A stretch of 64,000 nucleotides of DNA from NCBI RefSeq assembly GCF_002127545.1, contig NZ_MUBK01000012.1, positions 1 to 64,000 of the forward strand, given 5' to 3'. Each line of letters starts with the position of its first letter. The first letter of the stretch is position 1. A program made the translations under genes and the position numbers. The notes beneath the pieces were generated by a model. It saw only the letters and a program-made list of their open reading frames with translations, was not told where the DNA came from and searched no databases. Below are positions 44,461 to 55,810 of the stretch, piece by piece. Source of the stretch: Xenorhabdus beddingii (GTDB taxonomy: Bacteria > Pseudomonadota > Gammaproteobacteria > Enterobacterales > Enterobacteriaceae).

Positions 44461-45333
44461 ATGACTGAAGCCGCCAGTGCAATGACAAGACGCTATGATC
44501 TGCATAGCCATACCACCGCTTCAGATGGGGTTTTATCACCTGAGCAGCTTGTCGATAGGGCCGTTTCCATGGGCATTGATGTACTGGCCATTACCGATCA
44601 TGATACGACGGAAGGTATTCCACTTGCCGTAGCGCATATCCGGCAAAATACTCTGCCATTGAGATTGATATCTGGCGTTGAGATTTCGACGTTATGGGAG
44701 AATTTTGAAATCCACATTGTCGGTTTAAATATTGATATCGATTCTATTGCCTTAAGAAAGTTACTGACCAATCAGAGTGAGTTAAGAAATCAACGCGGTA
44801 TGGAGATTGGGCATCGGTTAGCCAAAGCAGGTATTCCTGATGCCTGGGAAGGGGCGTCCCGGCTGGCCAATGGCGGGCAGGTGACTCGCGGGCACTTTGC
44901 CCGTTATCTGATAGAGGCGGGGGTCGAACCGACGATCCCGAAAGTGTTTAAGAAGTATCTGGCAAAGGGAAAAATCGGTTATGTTCCGCCGCAATGGTGT
45001 ACAATTGAGCAGGCGATTGAAACCATTCACCAGGCAGGGGGACGGGCGGTGATTGCCCATCCGAACAGGTATGATTTGTCAACGAAATGGCTAAAAAGAC
45101 TGATAGCCTGGTTTAAACAACATGGTGGTGATGCAATGGAAGTTGCACAGTGCCAGCAAGCCCCTAATGAACGGCAACAACTTGGTCAACTGGCAAGAGA
45201 ATATGGGTTGAAAGTATCATTAGGATCGGATTTTCACCAACCTTGCTCATGGATAGAACTTGGGCGCAATTTGTGGTTACCCGGTGATGTTGTACCGATA
45301 TGGCACGACTGGTCACAGCTTGGGACTGCATAA
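44461..45333 (+). CDS. rnm: 5'-3' exoribonuclease RNase AM (YciV, PHP domain)
   Basis: 290 residues. The PHP metal sites are visible: YDLHSHTTASDG, AITDHDTTEG, SGVEIS, AHPNRYDLS and GSDFHQPC. The family processes 5' ends of rRNAs and degrades oligonucleotides and 3',5'-bisnucleotides. AGGATA precedes the ATG at 44461; the in-frame ATG at 44401 lacks support. First gene of the rnm-yciO-rluB string, divergent from trp. Confidence 0.93.
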   Translation: MTEAASAMTRRYDLHSHTTASDGVLSPEQLVDRAVSMGIDVLAITDHDTTEGIPLAVAHIRQNTLPLRLISGVEISTLWENFEIHIVGLNIDIDSIALRKLLTNQSELRNQRGMEIGHRLAKAGIPDAWEGASRLANGGQVTRGHFARYLIEAGVEPTIPKVFKKYLAKGKIGYVPPQWCTIEQAIETIHQAGGRAVIAHPNRYDLSTKWLKRLIAWFKQHGGDAMEVAQCQQAPNERQQLGQLAREYGLKVSLGSDFHQPCSWIELGRNLWLPGDVVPIWHDWSQLGTA

Positions 45334-45354
45334 GAAGTAGAGGTTATCTTTTTT

Positions 45355-45975
45355 ATGAGCCAGTTTTTTTATATCCACCCTGATAATCCACAAAAACGTC
45401 TTATTGACCAAAGTGTGGATGTGCTGAAAAAGGGCGGAGTGGTTATTTATCCGACTGATTCAGGCTATGCCATTGGCTGCTGCCTTGGAAATAAGGATGC
45501 GATGACCAGTATATGCCGTATTCGTCAATTGGAAGGACACCACAATTTTACTTTGATGTGTCGTGATCTCTCTGAAATTGCCACTTATGCTCATGTGGAT
45601 AATCAGGCGTTCAGGCTGATCAAAAATAACACCCCCGGCAATTACACGTTTATCTTACAGGCGACAAAAGAAGTGCCTCGTCGTTTGATGAATGAAAAGC
45701 GCAAAACCATCGGCCTGCGTGTACCTTCCAATCCCATTGCATTGGCATTGTTGGAAGAAATGCGTGAACCCCTGATGTCATGTAGCTTGATTCTGCCTGG
45801 AAATGACGTTGCCGAGTCCGATCCAGAAGAGATTAAGGATACTTTGGGTAAACAAGTTGATTTAATCATTCACGGTGGTTATCTTGGACAGCAACCGACG
45901 ACGGTAGTGGATTTAACGGATGATTCACCCGTCATTCTTCGCGAAGGCGAAGGTGATGTAACACCTTTTTTATAA
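45355..45975 (+). CDS. yciO: YciO (Sua5/YrdC family RNA-binding protein)
   Basis: 206 residues. GGVVIYPTDSGYAIGCCLGN, IRQLEGHHNFTLMCRDLSEI and the end VVDLTDDSPVILREGEGD match YciO. It is related to threonylcarbamoyl-AMP synthases but YciO's own contribution to t6A is unclear. It starts 22 bp after rnm. Confidence 0.93.
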   Translation: MSQFFYIHPDNPQKRLIDQSVDVLKKGGVVIYPTDSGYAIGCCLGNKDAMTSICRIRQLEGHHNFTLMCRDLSEIATYAHVDNQAFRLIKNNTPGNYTFILQATKEVPRRLMNEKRKTIGLRVPSNPIALALLEEMREPLMSCSLILPGNDVAESDPEEIKDTLGKQVDLIIHGGYLGQQPTTVVDLTDDSPVILREGEGDVTPFL

Positions 45976-46040
45976 GGTGAATGATTGAAGTTCTTATTTT
46001 AAACACGACGCCTGTGAAGGCGACAAACAGAGGTTGCTCA

Positions 46041-46964
46041 ATGAGCGATAAGACAGAAAAGTTACAAAAAGTTCTCGCGCGTTCTGGTCATGGTTCCCGT
46101 CGCGAAATCGAGGGGTATATCCAACAAGGGCGCATTAGCGTTGATGGCAAGACCGCAACGTTGGGCGATCGAATCGAAGTAAAGCCCTCAGTGAAAGTTC
46201 GTCTGGATGGACGGATCTTAAACATCAAAGAACCCCAGAAAACCGTTTGCCGTGTTCTGGCTTATTATAAGCCGGAAGGGGAATTGTGTACCCGCCATGA
46301 CCCCGAAGGTCGTCCGACGGTGTTTGATCGTCTGCCGAAAATGCAGGATGCACGCTGGATTGCAGTAGGGCGTTTGGATATCAATACCTGTGGGTTGTTG
46401 TTGTTTACCACCGATGGGGAACTGGCAAACCGCCTGATGCACCCAAGCCAAGAAGTGGAGCGTGAATATGCTGTCCGCGTTTTCGGTGAAGTGGATAATG
46501 CAAAACTTCGTCAGTTGACGCAAGGCGTTCAACTGGAAGATGGCCCCGCGTCATTCAAGACCATCACTTTTAAAGGTGGGGAAGGCATCAACCAATGGTA
46601 TAACGTCACGTTGACGGAAGGCCGTAACCGTGAAGTCAGACGGTTGTGGGAATCCGTGGGTGTGCAGGTTAGCCGTCTGATCCGTGTGCGTTATGGCGAT
46701 ATCAACTTGCCGAAAGGTTTGCCGCGTGCCGGTTGGAGTGAGTTGGGGCTGGAACAGACTAACTATTTACGTCAGTTGGTGGGTTTGGGTGAAGAAGTGG
46801 TGACTAAAGTGGCGGTTGAACGTGATCAGCGTCGCATCAAGGCCAACCAGATCCGCCGTGCAGTAAGACGACATGCTCAGGTCGCATCCCGTCCAGCGGG
46901 GAAACGTCCTGCAAGCAGTTCTCGTCAGAATGCAGGGAAGAAAACGACATCTAAAGGTCGTTAA
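46041..46964 (+). CDS. rluB: 23S rRNA pseudouridine(2605) synthase RluB
   Basis: 307 residues from [20 protein letters not shown] (AGAGG 7 bases upstream); the in-frame start at 45981 is rejected. An N-terminal S4 domain precedes the RsuA-type catalytic domain with Asp in [17 protein letters not shown]. The C-terminal tail is Lys/Arg/Ser-rich ([18 protein letters not shown]). It modifies the large-subunit rRNA. Confidence 0.95.
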   Translation: MSDKTEKLQKVLARSGHGSRREIEGYIQQGRISVDGKTATLGDRIEVKPSVKVRLDGRILNIKEPQKTVCRVLAYYKPEGELCTRHDPEGRPTVFDRLPKMQDARWIAVGRLDINTCGLLLFTTDGELANRLMHPSQEVEREYAVRVFGEVDNAKLRQLTQGVQLEDGPASFKTITFKGGEGINQWYNVTLTEGRNREVRRLWESVGVQVSRLIRVRYGDINLPKGLPRAGWSELGLEQTNYLRQLVGLGEEVVTKVAVERDQRRIKANQIRRAVRRHAQVASRPAGKRPASSSRQNAGKKTTSKGR

Positions 46965-47033
46965 TTTCCTCAACCCGCTGTTTCAGTTCTGATAAGCATT
47001 CATGCTGACCTCAACTGAAACAGCGGAATAAGT

Positions 47034-47630
47034 TTACCAATCAATGCCTTTTTGCGCTTTGATGCCGGCATCGAAAGCATGTTTCACCGGACGCATTTCC
47101 GTAATGGTATCGGCATATTCCAGCAATTCTCGATGGCATCCCCGGCCGGTGATAATCACACTCTGGTGTGAAGGGCGTTGTTTCAGGGCCGTCAGAACAT
47201 CGGCCAGTTCCAAATAACCGTAACTGACCATGTAGGTCAATTCATCCAACACCACAAGATGCAACGCAGGATCAGATAACATGATCGCTGCCTGTTTCCA
47301 TGCAGCTTGGCAGGCAGCAGTATCTGCCTCACGATTTTGTGTCTCCCAGGTGAAACCTGTTGCCATCACATGAAATTCAACCCCTTGTTGCGCCAGCAGG
47401 TTCCTTTCACCACTTTCCCATGTCCCTTTGATGAATTGGATAACGCCAGCACGCTGCCCATGCCCGATTGCCCGGGTGACGGTACCCAATGCAGCGGTGG
47501 TTTTTCCTTTACCATTTCCGGTGAATACCATGACGATCCCCCGTTCTTGCTGTGCGGCTTCAATGCGGGCATCGACTTTCTCTTTCTGGCGTTGTTGCCT
47601 TTTTTGATACTGGCTGTTATCTCTGGTCAT
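47034..47630 (-). CDS. btuR: Cob(I)yrinic acid a,c-diamide adenosyltransferase BtuR
   Basis: 198 residues. The P-loop GNGKGKTTAALGTVTRA, then VIQFIKGTWESGER and VVLDELTYMVSYGYL are signatures of CobA/BtuR. It adenosylates cobalamin. It lies directly after yciK (stop and start share one base). Confidence 0.96.
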   Translation of the reverse strand: MTRDNSQYQKRQQRQKEKVDARIEAAQQERGIVMVFTGNGKGKTTAALGTVTRAIGHGQRAGVIQFIKGTWESGERNLLAQQGVEFHVMATGFTWETQNREADTAACQAAWKQAAIMLSDPALHLVVLDELTYMVSYGYLELADVLTALKQRPSHQSVIITGRGCHRELLEYADTITEMRPVKHAFDAGIKAQKGIDW

Positions 47631-48394
47631 TATTCAGCAGGTCCCGCTTTCCGTCCGGGTTGAGCATCAAAACTGATACCGGAATCATGGCGGCTGTCAT
47701 CCCCCATGACATAAAGGTAAACCGGCATGATATCCGCTGGGGTTTTTAATCGGGCCGCGTTTTCGTCAGGAAAGGCGCTGGCTCGCATACTGGTACGAGT
47801 TCCGCCGGGATTGATACAGTTAATGCGCAGGGAAGTGTCCTGATATTCTTGTGCCAAAACCTGCATCAAGCCTTCGGTAGCAAACTTGGATACCGCATAG
47901 GCTCCCCAGCCACTTCGGCCTTCCCGGCCAACACTGGAACTGGTGAACACCAAAGAACCACGGGCGGATTTCAGTAAAAGGGGGATTAACGCCTGAGTCA
48001 GCATAAACGTGGCATTGACATTCACCTGCATCACTTCATGCCAAAGTTGAACAGGCTGTTCTACGATAGGGGCAACCACGCCAAGAAGCCCGGCATTATG
48101 TAAAACGCCATCCAAATGTGAATACCGCTGTGCCAGATCGCTGACGAAAGTTTGACAGGCTTCTGCGCTGACAGTCAGCAAATCCATCGTATAAATGCCA
48201 GCCGGCAGCCCCCCTTCGTTTTCAATTTGCTGTTTGACGGCTTCCAGCTTTGCAGTCGTGCGTCCCAGCAAAATAACCTGTGCACCATGGCGGGCATAAG
48301 TCAGTGCAGCTTCACGTCCAATGCCATCGCCAGCACCGGTGACTAAAATAATTTTTTGTTGTAGCAGATCACGATTGGGTTGGTAATCAAACAT
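47630..48394 (-). CDS. yciK: Short-chain dehydrogenase YciK
   Basis: 254 residues. LVTGAGDGIGREAALTYARH is the NAD(P)-binding motif, and the Ser/Tyr/Lys active site lies in SSSVGREGRSGWGAYAVSKF. HNAGLLG and INCINPGGTRTSMR are further SDR marks. The substrate is unknown. It is in an operon with btuR. Confidence 0.93.
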   Translation of the reverse strand: MFDYQPNRDLLQQKIILVTGAGDGIGREAALTYARHGAQVILLGRTTAKLEAVKQQIENEGGLPAGIYTMDLLTVSAEACQTFVSDLAQRYSHLDGVLHNAGLLGVVAPIVEQPVQLWHEVMQVNVNATFMLTQALIPLLLKSARGSLVFTSSSVGREGRSGWGAYAVSKFATEGLMQVLAQEYQDTSLRINCINPGGTRTSMRASAFPDENAARLKTPADIMPVYLYVMGDDSRHDSGISFDAQPGRKAGPAE

Positions 48395-48645
48395 CGGACA
48401 ATCTTCCTGTATTGCTTGTGAATCGATGAATTGCCATTTCAGGATGGCGTATGCAGCGTATTATCAGAACAAAACTTAAGGTGCCCGTCAAATTTGCGCT
48501 AATTAGCGCAAGAAACAAGCAAAAGAAATGAGCAAAAAAGTTGAACTTTAATTGAGGTGGGGTTAAGCAAACTGTTAGAGCAAGGTTTTCGGTTTTTGGT
48601 TAGAATGGAACATATTGTTCATCATAAGTTAATAAAGGTGGGACT

Positions 48646-49692
48646 GTGGAATATTTGTCTCTATATGGATTGTTCTTAGCCAAAGTACTTACGGTAGTTT
48701 TGGCTATTGGCGTTCTGGCGGTAGTTTGTATCGGATTGGGTGTTCGAAAAACCATGCACAAAGGGGAATTGAAGCTGACTAACCTTGGTAAGTCATACAA
48801 GGAAAAACAGCGTCAGATGCAGTTGGCTCGAATGAGTGAGGCAGAACAAAAAATCTGGCAAAAGGCATTAAAAAAGCAGCAAAAAAATGATGCCAAACAA
48901 AAAAAAGCAGAAGCCAAAACCGGGCTGAAAAGTTTACAGAAATCGAGTCTTTATGTTTTGGATTTTAAGGGCAGTATGGATGCCCATGAGGTGGACTCTC
49001 TCCGTGAAGAGATCAGCGCAGTACTGGCCGTGGCAGACAAAAATGATGAAGTTTTACTGCGTCTGGAAAGTCCGGGTGGTGTCGTGCATGGATATGGGCT
49101 GGCAGCCTCCCAACTGGCTCGCCTGCGGCAGAAAGGGATACGTCTGACGATCGCCGTGGATAAAGTCGCTGCAAGTGGGGGTTACATGATGGCTTGTGTG
49201 GCCGATCGCATCATCGCGGCACCGTTTTCGATTATTGGCTCGATTGGTGTTGTGGCTCAATTGCCAAACATTCATAAGTTGTTGAAAAAAAATAACATTG
49301 ATGTAGAACTGCATACTGCCGGTGAATACAAGCGTACCCTGACTGTTTTGGGTGAAAACACCGAGCAGGGACGGAAAAAGTTTCAGGAAGATCTGAATGA
49401 AACGCATAAATTATTTAAATCATTTATCCATCAGCATCGCCCATCTTTGGATGTAGAAAAAGTGGCTACGGGTGAATACTGGTATGGTACACAGGCAAAA
49501 GAAAATGGCCTGATAGATGATGTGGGTGTCAGTGATGATTTTCTGATTGAAAAAATTGAACATTGTGAAGTCATTGGCGTTACCTATTCCCGTCGTAAAC
49601 GTGTGATTGAACGTTTCATGGGTAGCGCGATGGAAAATGTTGATAAGTTATTGATGCGCTGGTGGCAAAGGGGCGAAAAGCCTTTGTTATAA
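48646..49692 (+). CDS. sohB: Putative inner-membrane protease SohB
   Basis: 348 residues, GTG start preceded by AAAGGTGGG. An N-terminal membrane helix, a charged coiled region (KALKKQQKNDAKQKKAEA) and the S49 peptidase domain with catalytic Ser in SIIGSIGVVAQLPN and Lys in HTAGEYKRTLT. It resembles SppA signal-peptide peptidase. The 250-bp gap to yciK must hold both divergent promoters. Confidence 0.94.
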   Translation: MEYLSLYGLFLAKVLTVVLAIGVLAVVCIGLGVRKTMHKGELKLTNLGKSYKEKQRQMQLARMSEAEQKIWQKALKKQQKNDAKQKKAEAKTGLKSLQKSSLYVLDFKGSMDAHEVDSLREEISAVLAVADKNDEVLLRLESPGGVVHGYGLAASQLARLRQKGIRLTIAVDKVAASGGYMMACVADRIIAAPFSIIGSIGVVAQLPNIHKLLKKNNIDVELHTAGEYKRTLTVLGENTEQGRKKFQEDLNETHKLFKSFIHQHRPSLDVEKVATGEYWYGTQAKENGLIDDVGVSDDFLIEKIEHCEVIGVTYSRRKRVIERFMGSAMENVDKLLMRWWQRGEKPLL

Positions 49693-49699
49693 CCGTGTG

Positions 49700-49718
49700 G
49701 CCTGTTGTAACAACAGGC
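49700..49718 (+). terminator. Hairpin after sohB
   Basis: GCCTGTTG, TAA, CAACAGGC, 8 bp after the sohB stop, followed by a second weaker GCGGG/CCCGC pair near 49742-49788 with a run of T. Confidence 0.4.
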
Positions 49719-49824
49719 TGATGAGCAGCACTGGCAAAGGGTGCGGGTATATGGGGGGCGTTTTTTACCTCCTTTATTGCCCGCATAATGATTAATAACT
49801 TGCCAAAAATAACACGATCTGTTT

Positions 49825-50076
49825 TTAATCGACTAAATGATACTTTTCGGACAGTACATGTGCTAAATGTTTAAACATATTAAACACAGCGGTACTTTTG
49901 GCTGTAGGCAGCCCGAATTCATCCAGAAAGTATTCACCCTGAAAGACGAATATCCCATTTTTTTGCTCTACACCCCCGACATGCATTCCCTGAATGAAAT
50001 CTTCGTGTTTCTTAATGATTTCATTTGCTTTTTTTAGTAACTGTTCTCGCTTAATAGGCAGGGTTTCAGTTGGCAT
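49825..50076 (-). CDS. yciN: DUF2498 protein YciN
   Basis: 83 residues. The C-terminus [20 protein letters not shown] then [20 protein letters not shown] is nearly identical to E. coli YciN. Function unknown. It lies between sohB and topA as in E. coli. The 307-bp region upstream (50077-50383) is AT-rich, shared with the topA promoter, and shows no other gene. Confidence 0.94.
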   Translation of the reverse strand: MPTETLPIKREQLLKKANEIIKKHEDFIQGMHVGGVEQKNGIFVFQGEYFLDEFGLPTAKSTAVFNMFKHLAHVLSEKYHLVD

Positions 50077-50383
50077 CTATTGTGCTCCTCCAAGAAATAA
50101 GTTGTTGCGCATCGTTTTTTATCAGGTAGAGTGTGGGCTTTTCGTCATGCAGATGGAAGATTTTGTTTACAACTGTTAAATCATACAATTGCATGGCCTG
50201 TGTTGGTATATAAAATACCTTAAATATTTCAAAGGGTTTTGCGCTTGAGCAAAAGTACAAGATAAAAATTAGTTGATATCTTGCAAATCTATCGCAATAT
50301 AAAAAGAGATTATATTTTATATATCGCAACATAACGCCGTGATTTTCGCCATCTGAAAAGAAGATAATTAGGTAAAGGTAACT

Positions 50384-52981
50384 ATGGCTAAAGCTCTTGT
50401 TATAGTGGAGTCCCCGGCAAAAGCCAAAACAATCAATAAATATCTGGGGAATGACTACGTTGTCAAGTCCAGTGTAGGTCATATCCGTGATTTGCCGACG
50501 AGTGGGACAGCGAGTCAAAAGAGTTCAAGCTCATCTACCGATAAGAATAAAAAGAAAGCAAAAAAAGATGAGAAAACCGCGCTGGTAAATCGTATGGGGG
50601 TTGACCCTTACCATGATTGGGAGGCGAACTACCAGATTTTGCCGGGCAAAGAAAAAGTTGTCGCGGAACTGAAAACGCTGGCTGAAAAGGCCAATCATAT
50701 CTATCTCGCAACCGACCTTGACCGCGAAGGGGAAGCCATTGCCTGGCACCTGCGGGAAGTTATTGGTGGGGATGATACGCGTTTCAGTCGGGTAGTATTC
50801 AACGAAATTACCAAGAATGCGATCACACAGGCTTTTGATAAACCCGGTGAATTGAATATCGACCGGGTTAATGCCCAACAAGCACGCCGTTTTATGGATC
50901 GCGTGGTGGGGTATATGGTTTCACCCCTACTGTGGAAAAAAGTTGCCAGAGGATTATCTGCCGGACGGGTTCAATCTGTCGCGGTTCGCCTTGTGGTTGA
51001 GCGGGAGCGTGAAATCAAGGCATTTGTGCCGGAAGAGTATTGGCAACTGCACGCAGATTTAGTGGCTAAAGGAGACATCGCTCTCCATATGGAAGTGACC
51101 CATGAAAAGGGCAAATCATTCAAGCCAGTCAATGCTCAACAAACACAGGCCGCAGTGTCTCTGCTTGAGAACGCAAGATACAAGGTCATTGATCGTGAAG
51201 ACCGCCCGACCTCCAGTAAACCGGGTGCGCCGTTCATTACCTCAACATTGCAGCAGGCAGCGAGCACACGGCTTGGGTTCGGCGTCAAAAAAACCATGAT
51301 GATGGCGCAGCGTCTTTATGAGGCAGGCCACATTACTTATATGCGTACTGATTCGACGAATCTGAGTCAAGATGCCCTGGACATGGTACGTGGTTATATC
51401 GGTAACCATTTCGGTGACAACTATTTACCACCAAATGCCAATATTTACAGCAGCAAGGACAATTCTCAGGAAGCGCATGAAGCTATCCGGCCTTCTAATG
51501 TCGATGTTATGGCAGAAGAGCTGAAAGATATGGAAGCTGATGCGCAAAAGTTGTATCAGCTTATCTGGCGTCAGTTCATTGCTTGCCAAATGATGCCGGC
51601 AAAATATGACTCTACGACACTGACTGTTCAAGCCGGCGATTTTGAGCTGCGGGCTAAAGGTCGTACCCTGCGTTTTGATGGCTGGACGAAAGTGATGCCC
51701 GCTTTGCGTAAAGGGGACGAAGATAATACCCTGCCAGCCATTGAAGCAGGAACAGAGCTTGATTTGCAGCAGTTGATCCCAAGCCAGCACTTTACAAAAC
51801 CCTCAGCCCGTTTTAGCGAAGCGTCTCTGGTCAGGGAACTGGAAAAACGCGGGATTGGCCGTCCATCGACTTATGCATCGATTATATCCACCATTCAGGA
51901 TCGGGGCTATGTGCGTGTTGAGAGTCGTCGATTCTATGCGGAGAAAATGGGGGAAATCGTCAATGATCGTTTGGAAGAAAATTTCAACGAATTGATGAGC
52001 TATGACTTTACCGCAAGAATGGAAGACCAACTTGATCACGTTGCCAATAATGAGGCGAATTGGAAAGGGGTGCTGGATGAGTTTTTCTCCAACTTCAGTG
52101 AGCAGCTTGATGTTGCCAGCAAAGATCCTGACGAAGGCGGAATGCGTCCAAATCCAATGGTGATTACCTCAATTGGGTGTCCGACCTGCCGTCGTCCAAT
52201 GGGTATTCGTACTGCGACAACCGGGGTATTTCTCGGTTGTTCAGGTTACGCATTGTCGCCTAAAGAGAGATGTAAACAGACGATTAACCTGATCCCAGAA
52301 AATGAAATCCTGAATATTCTGGAGGGGGAAGATGCGGAGACCAATGCGCTGCGTGCCCGCCGTCGCTGTCAAAAATGTGGTACAGCCATGGACAGCTACC
52401 TGATTGATAACCAGCGTAAATTACATGTGTGCGGTAACAACCCTGCGTGTGATGGTTATGAAGTTGAAGAAGGTGAATTCCGTATCAAGGGCTACGATGG
52501 TCCGATAGTTGAGTGTGATAAGTGTGGTTCAGAAATGCACCTGAAAATGGGGCGTTTTGGTAAATACATGGGTTGTACCAACGAAGAGTGCAAAAACACA
52601 CGTAAGATCTTACGTAATGGGGAAGTTGCTCCTCCAAAAGAAGATCCGGTTCCATTGCCTGAACTGGCGTGTGAAAAATCGGATGCTTATTTTGTTCTCC
52701 GTGATGGGGCGGCGGGCGTCTTTTTAGCGGCGAACACGTTCCCTAAATCACGAGAAACCCGCGCACCATGGGTTGAGGAACTTGTTCGATTCAAGGATCG
52801 CTTACCAGAGAAGTTGAGTTATTTGGCTGAAGCACCGGTTGCTGACCCGGAAGGAAACAGAACGGTTGTACGTTTTAGCCGCAAGACCAAACAGCAATAT
52901 GTCTCTTCGGAAAAAAATGGCAAGGCTACCGGATGGGCAGCATTTTTTGTTGGTGGTGCTTGGGTCGTGAAAGAGAAATAA
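50384..52981 (+). CDS. topA: DNA topoisomerase I
   Basis: 865 residues (E. coli 865). The TOPRIM domain starts [20 protein letters not shown] with [15 protein letters not shown]. The active-site tyrosine lies in [14 protein letters not shown]. Three C-terminal zinc ribbons follow ([30 protein letters not shown]), then the basic end. It relaxes negative supercoils. Confidence 0.98.
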   Translation: MAKALVIVESPAKAKTINKYLGNDYVVKSSVGHIRDLPTSGTASQKSSSSSTDKNKKKAKKDEKTALVNRMGVDPYHDWEANYQILPGKEKVVAELKTLAEKANHIYLATDLDREGEAIAWHLREVIGGDDTRFSRVVFNEITKNAITQAFDKPGELNIDRVNAQQARRFMDRVVGYMVSPLLWKKVARGLSAGRVQSVAVRLVVEREREIKAFVPEEYWQLHADLVAKGDIALHMEVTHEKGKSFKPVNAQQTQAAVSLLENARYKVIDREDRPTSSKPGAPFITSTLQQAASTRLGFGVKKTMMMAQRLYEAGHITYMRTDSTNLSQDALDMVRGYIGNHFGDNYLPPNANIYSSKDNSQEAHEAIRPSNVDVMAEELKDMEADAQKLYQLIWRQFIACQMMPAKYDSTTLTVQAGDFELRAKGRTLRFDGWTKVMPALRKGDEDNTLPAIEAGTELDLQQLIPSQHFTKPSARFSEASLVRELEKRGIGRPSTYASIISTIQDRGYVRVESRRFYAEKMGEIVNDRLEENFNELMSYDFTARMEDQLDHVANNEANWKGVLDEFFSNFSEQLDVASKDPDEGGMRPNPMVITSIGCPTCRRPMGIRTATTGVFLGCSGYALSPKERCKQTINLIPENEILNILEGEDAETNALRARRRCQKCGTAMDSYLIDNQRKLHVCGNNPACDGYEVEEGEFRIKGYDGPIVECDKCGSEMHLKMGRFGKYMGCTNEECKNTRKILRNGEVAPPKEDPVPLPELACEKSDAYFVLRDGAAGVFLAANTFPKSRETRAPWVEELVRFKDRLPEKLSYLAEAPVADPEGNRTVVRFSRKTKQQYVSSEKNGKATGWAAFFVGGAWVVKEK

Positions 52982-53092
52982 TAGCGAAGATGATTAATCA
53001 GTGAATTATACTGTTATTTATTAGGTCTAATTCATTGAGATGTATTCAGAGATATATTTCTTTTTTTGCTAAAAACATAACTTTTCTTTCTA

Positions 53093-53122
53093 AAAAGCCA
53101 GTCTTTAGTACTGGCTTTTTTT
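53093..53122 (+). terminator. topA terminator
   Basis: AAAAGCCAGT (53093-53102), a short loop and ACTGGCTTTT (53110-53119) ending in a T run, 111 bp after the topA stop. The rest of the gap to cysB (to 53341) is AT-rich promoter sequence. Confidence 0.85.
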
Positions 53123-53293
53123 GTATTTAGATGAAATCTAAACACAATATATCCACAACGAATGTTTGATAATAGTTACTCAATCTAATTATTTGTTATA
53201 TAAATATACAACTGGTGTTATAGTGGTTATATATCTAAATATAAATATTCTATATAGTTATAAGTGAATAACCATTAGCAATATAGAAATTGA

Positions 53294-54316
<1,023 letters not shown>

Positions 54317-54351
54317 AAATAGCATATAAAAAAATAGCATAAAGAAAATTA

Positions 54352-54381
54352 AACCACCTTCTGAAAAGTCAGGAGGTGGTT
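54352..54381. terminator. Bidirectional terminator between cysB and the PPxY gene
   Basis: AACCACCTTCTGA, AAAG, TCAGGAGGTGGTT: a 13-bp stem with one G-T pair, between convergent genes. Confidence 0.75.
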
Positions 54382-54386
54382 AGTCT

Positions 54387-55139
54387 TTATCTTCTTCCTC
54401 TTCTGGCACCTCTTCCTCCTTGATTACGCGGTGTCCTTACTGATCCTCTGCTACCGGTTGCGGCACCACGCCCCATTATTGGGTCTTGACTAACTGACTC
54501 ATAAGGGGGAGGAGCATAAAGAGCAGGAGCATAAGGAGGAGGAGGGGGATCATCATGAGGTTGGAGAGAAGAATAAGCAGGGGGAGCATCGTAAGGGGGA
54601 ATACCTGACTGTTGACGTCGTCTGGTTGGTTGTCCTCTCGAATCTCTGCTCTGGGGCAGCGGTAAACCTGTTGGGCGAGCTACACTACCTATTCTTACCG
54701 CTTCATCGCGTTCTGTTGTTGACGGTATATTCGATGATGATGGTTCTGCTGTAACCTCAATGTTTCTGATGACATGTTGAAAGCGTTCCAGCGCATTGGG
54801 TAAATTAGGATTATATCTTAGGCTGGGGAGGATGTCAGATTCGTACATGAGTGGGCTGATATGATTGTGATGCCCATACAATACATATATTCCATTATTA
54901 GTTGGCATGAATCCTATATCTACTATTTCATTAGTAACTGGTACGAATCCCATACTTACCAACCTGGCGTGAATAGCATTATCTGATTCTTGAGGTATGG
55001 CTGGACACCTTAATTGATTAATGTTATCGAAAACGATTTGTAGTGACTGCCTCCCGTCTGGTCTGAAATAGTGCCTGATAAGGTTTTGATTTTTTAAAAA
55101 TTGCAGGTAATACGACAAGGATAATTCTGCGCTATTCAT
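54387..55139 (-). CDS. Proline-rich protein with three PPxY motifs and an RG-rich tail
   Basis: 250 residues from the ATG at 55139, which has GGGGG 5 bases upstream; the longer in-frame start at 55238 lacks a site. Residues 1-130 look globular and are not recognised (YGHHNHISPLMYESDILPSL). Residues 131-175 are low-complexity Ser/Arg. PPAY (186-189), PPPY (200-203) and PPPY (210-213) follow. The last 30 residues are Gly/Arg-rich (GRGAATGSRGSVRTPRNQGG, RGARRGRR). PPxY is the eukaryotic WW-domain ligand used by Nedd4-type ubiquitin ligases, and RG tails bind RNA or nucleolar partners in eukaryotes. No signal peptide is seen. A host-directed effector is a reasonable inference, but secretion is unproven. 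Confidence 0.65.
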   Translation of the reverse strand: MNSAELSLSYYLQFLKNQNLIRHYFRPDGRQSLQIVFDNINQLRCPAIPQESDNAIHARLVSMGFVPVTNEIVDIGFMPTNNGIYVLYGHHNHISPLMYESDILPSLRYNPNLPNALERFQHVIRNIEVTAEPSSSNIPSTTERDEAVRIGSVARPTGLPLPQSRDSRGQPTRRRQQSGIPPYDAPPAYSSLQPHDDPPPPPYAPALYAPPPYESVSQDPIMGRGAATGSRGSVRTPRNQGGRGARRGRR

Positions 55140-55284
55140 ACAATCCCCCAGAAAAACAAAAAATGAAACACGTCGACAAAAGCTATAATCCCTTATCCTC
55201 CGATTTTCACCTGAAAACAAGCGAATAATGCTTAACAATATTTTGCCTGTTCAATCTGTTTTCTGACCTATTGTATCTGGGTAT

Positions 55285-55764
55285 TTATCTACCCGTACCG
55301 ATATCACGCATTTTCATATAATTCGCCAACGCCTTATTATCAGCTCTTTTACTCTCACTGAGGGTTGTGAACACTCCGTTCTGGTCACCTTGGTTTTTAT
55401 GCTGTCCCAGCTTTTCTTTGGCCTGTATTTCATCAATAATGATTTTAAACCCGACAATGGCTTGCCGCTGTTTACTGAGAAATTTCTCTGGCATCAATTC
55501 GGTGTTTTCAATCAAGCCAATCTCATATTGGTTAACCAAGGCTTCCAAGGCCAGCTTGGTATCTTCATCGCTTAAAATTTTTGTGACACCGTAACAATGG
55601 ACGGCGGTGTAATTCCAGGTTGGTACAGCGTGAGCAGATTCATACCAAGTGGGAGAGATATAGGCATGTGGGCCAGTAAAAACCACTAAAGCTCTCTGAA
55701 TATACATAGCCTGTGGCCCCATATAAATTAAAGTTAAGATTTCTGGTGTGGATTTAATCACCAT
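55285..55764 (-). pseudogene. PaiB-like FMN-binding protein, N-terminally truncated
   Basis: 159 codons. From residue 25 on it matches the PaiB/FMN-binding negative regulator family: ALVVFTGPHAYISPTWYESA, PTWNYTAVHCYG, and RQAIVGFKIIIDEIQAKEKL with the SESKRADN end. The family's first 60 or so residues, including the ATL/NH-P-L core of the split barrel, are missing and replaced by about 20 unrelated residues. It is therefore likely a decayed gene that kept an open frame. Full-length members bind FMN as dimers. Confidence 0.65.
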
Positions 55765-55810
55765 ATCTTAAAAAGATTAATGCAACAATGAGTTCATGGC
55801 CGCTTTCTGA

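Noticed and set aside
50066-50518. 150-codon minus-strand ORF spanning the yciN-topA gap
   Set aside because: It overlaps the start of topA, is Phe/Tyr-rich as expected of antisense AT-rich sequence, and has no ribosome-binding site.
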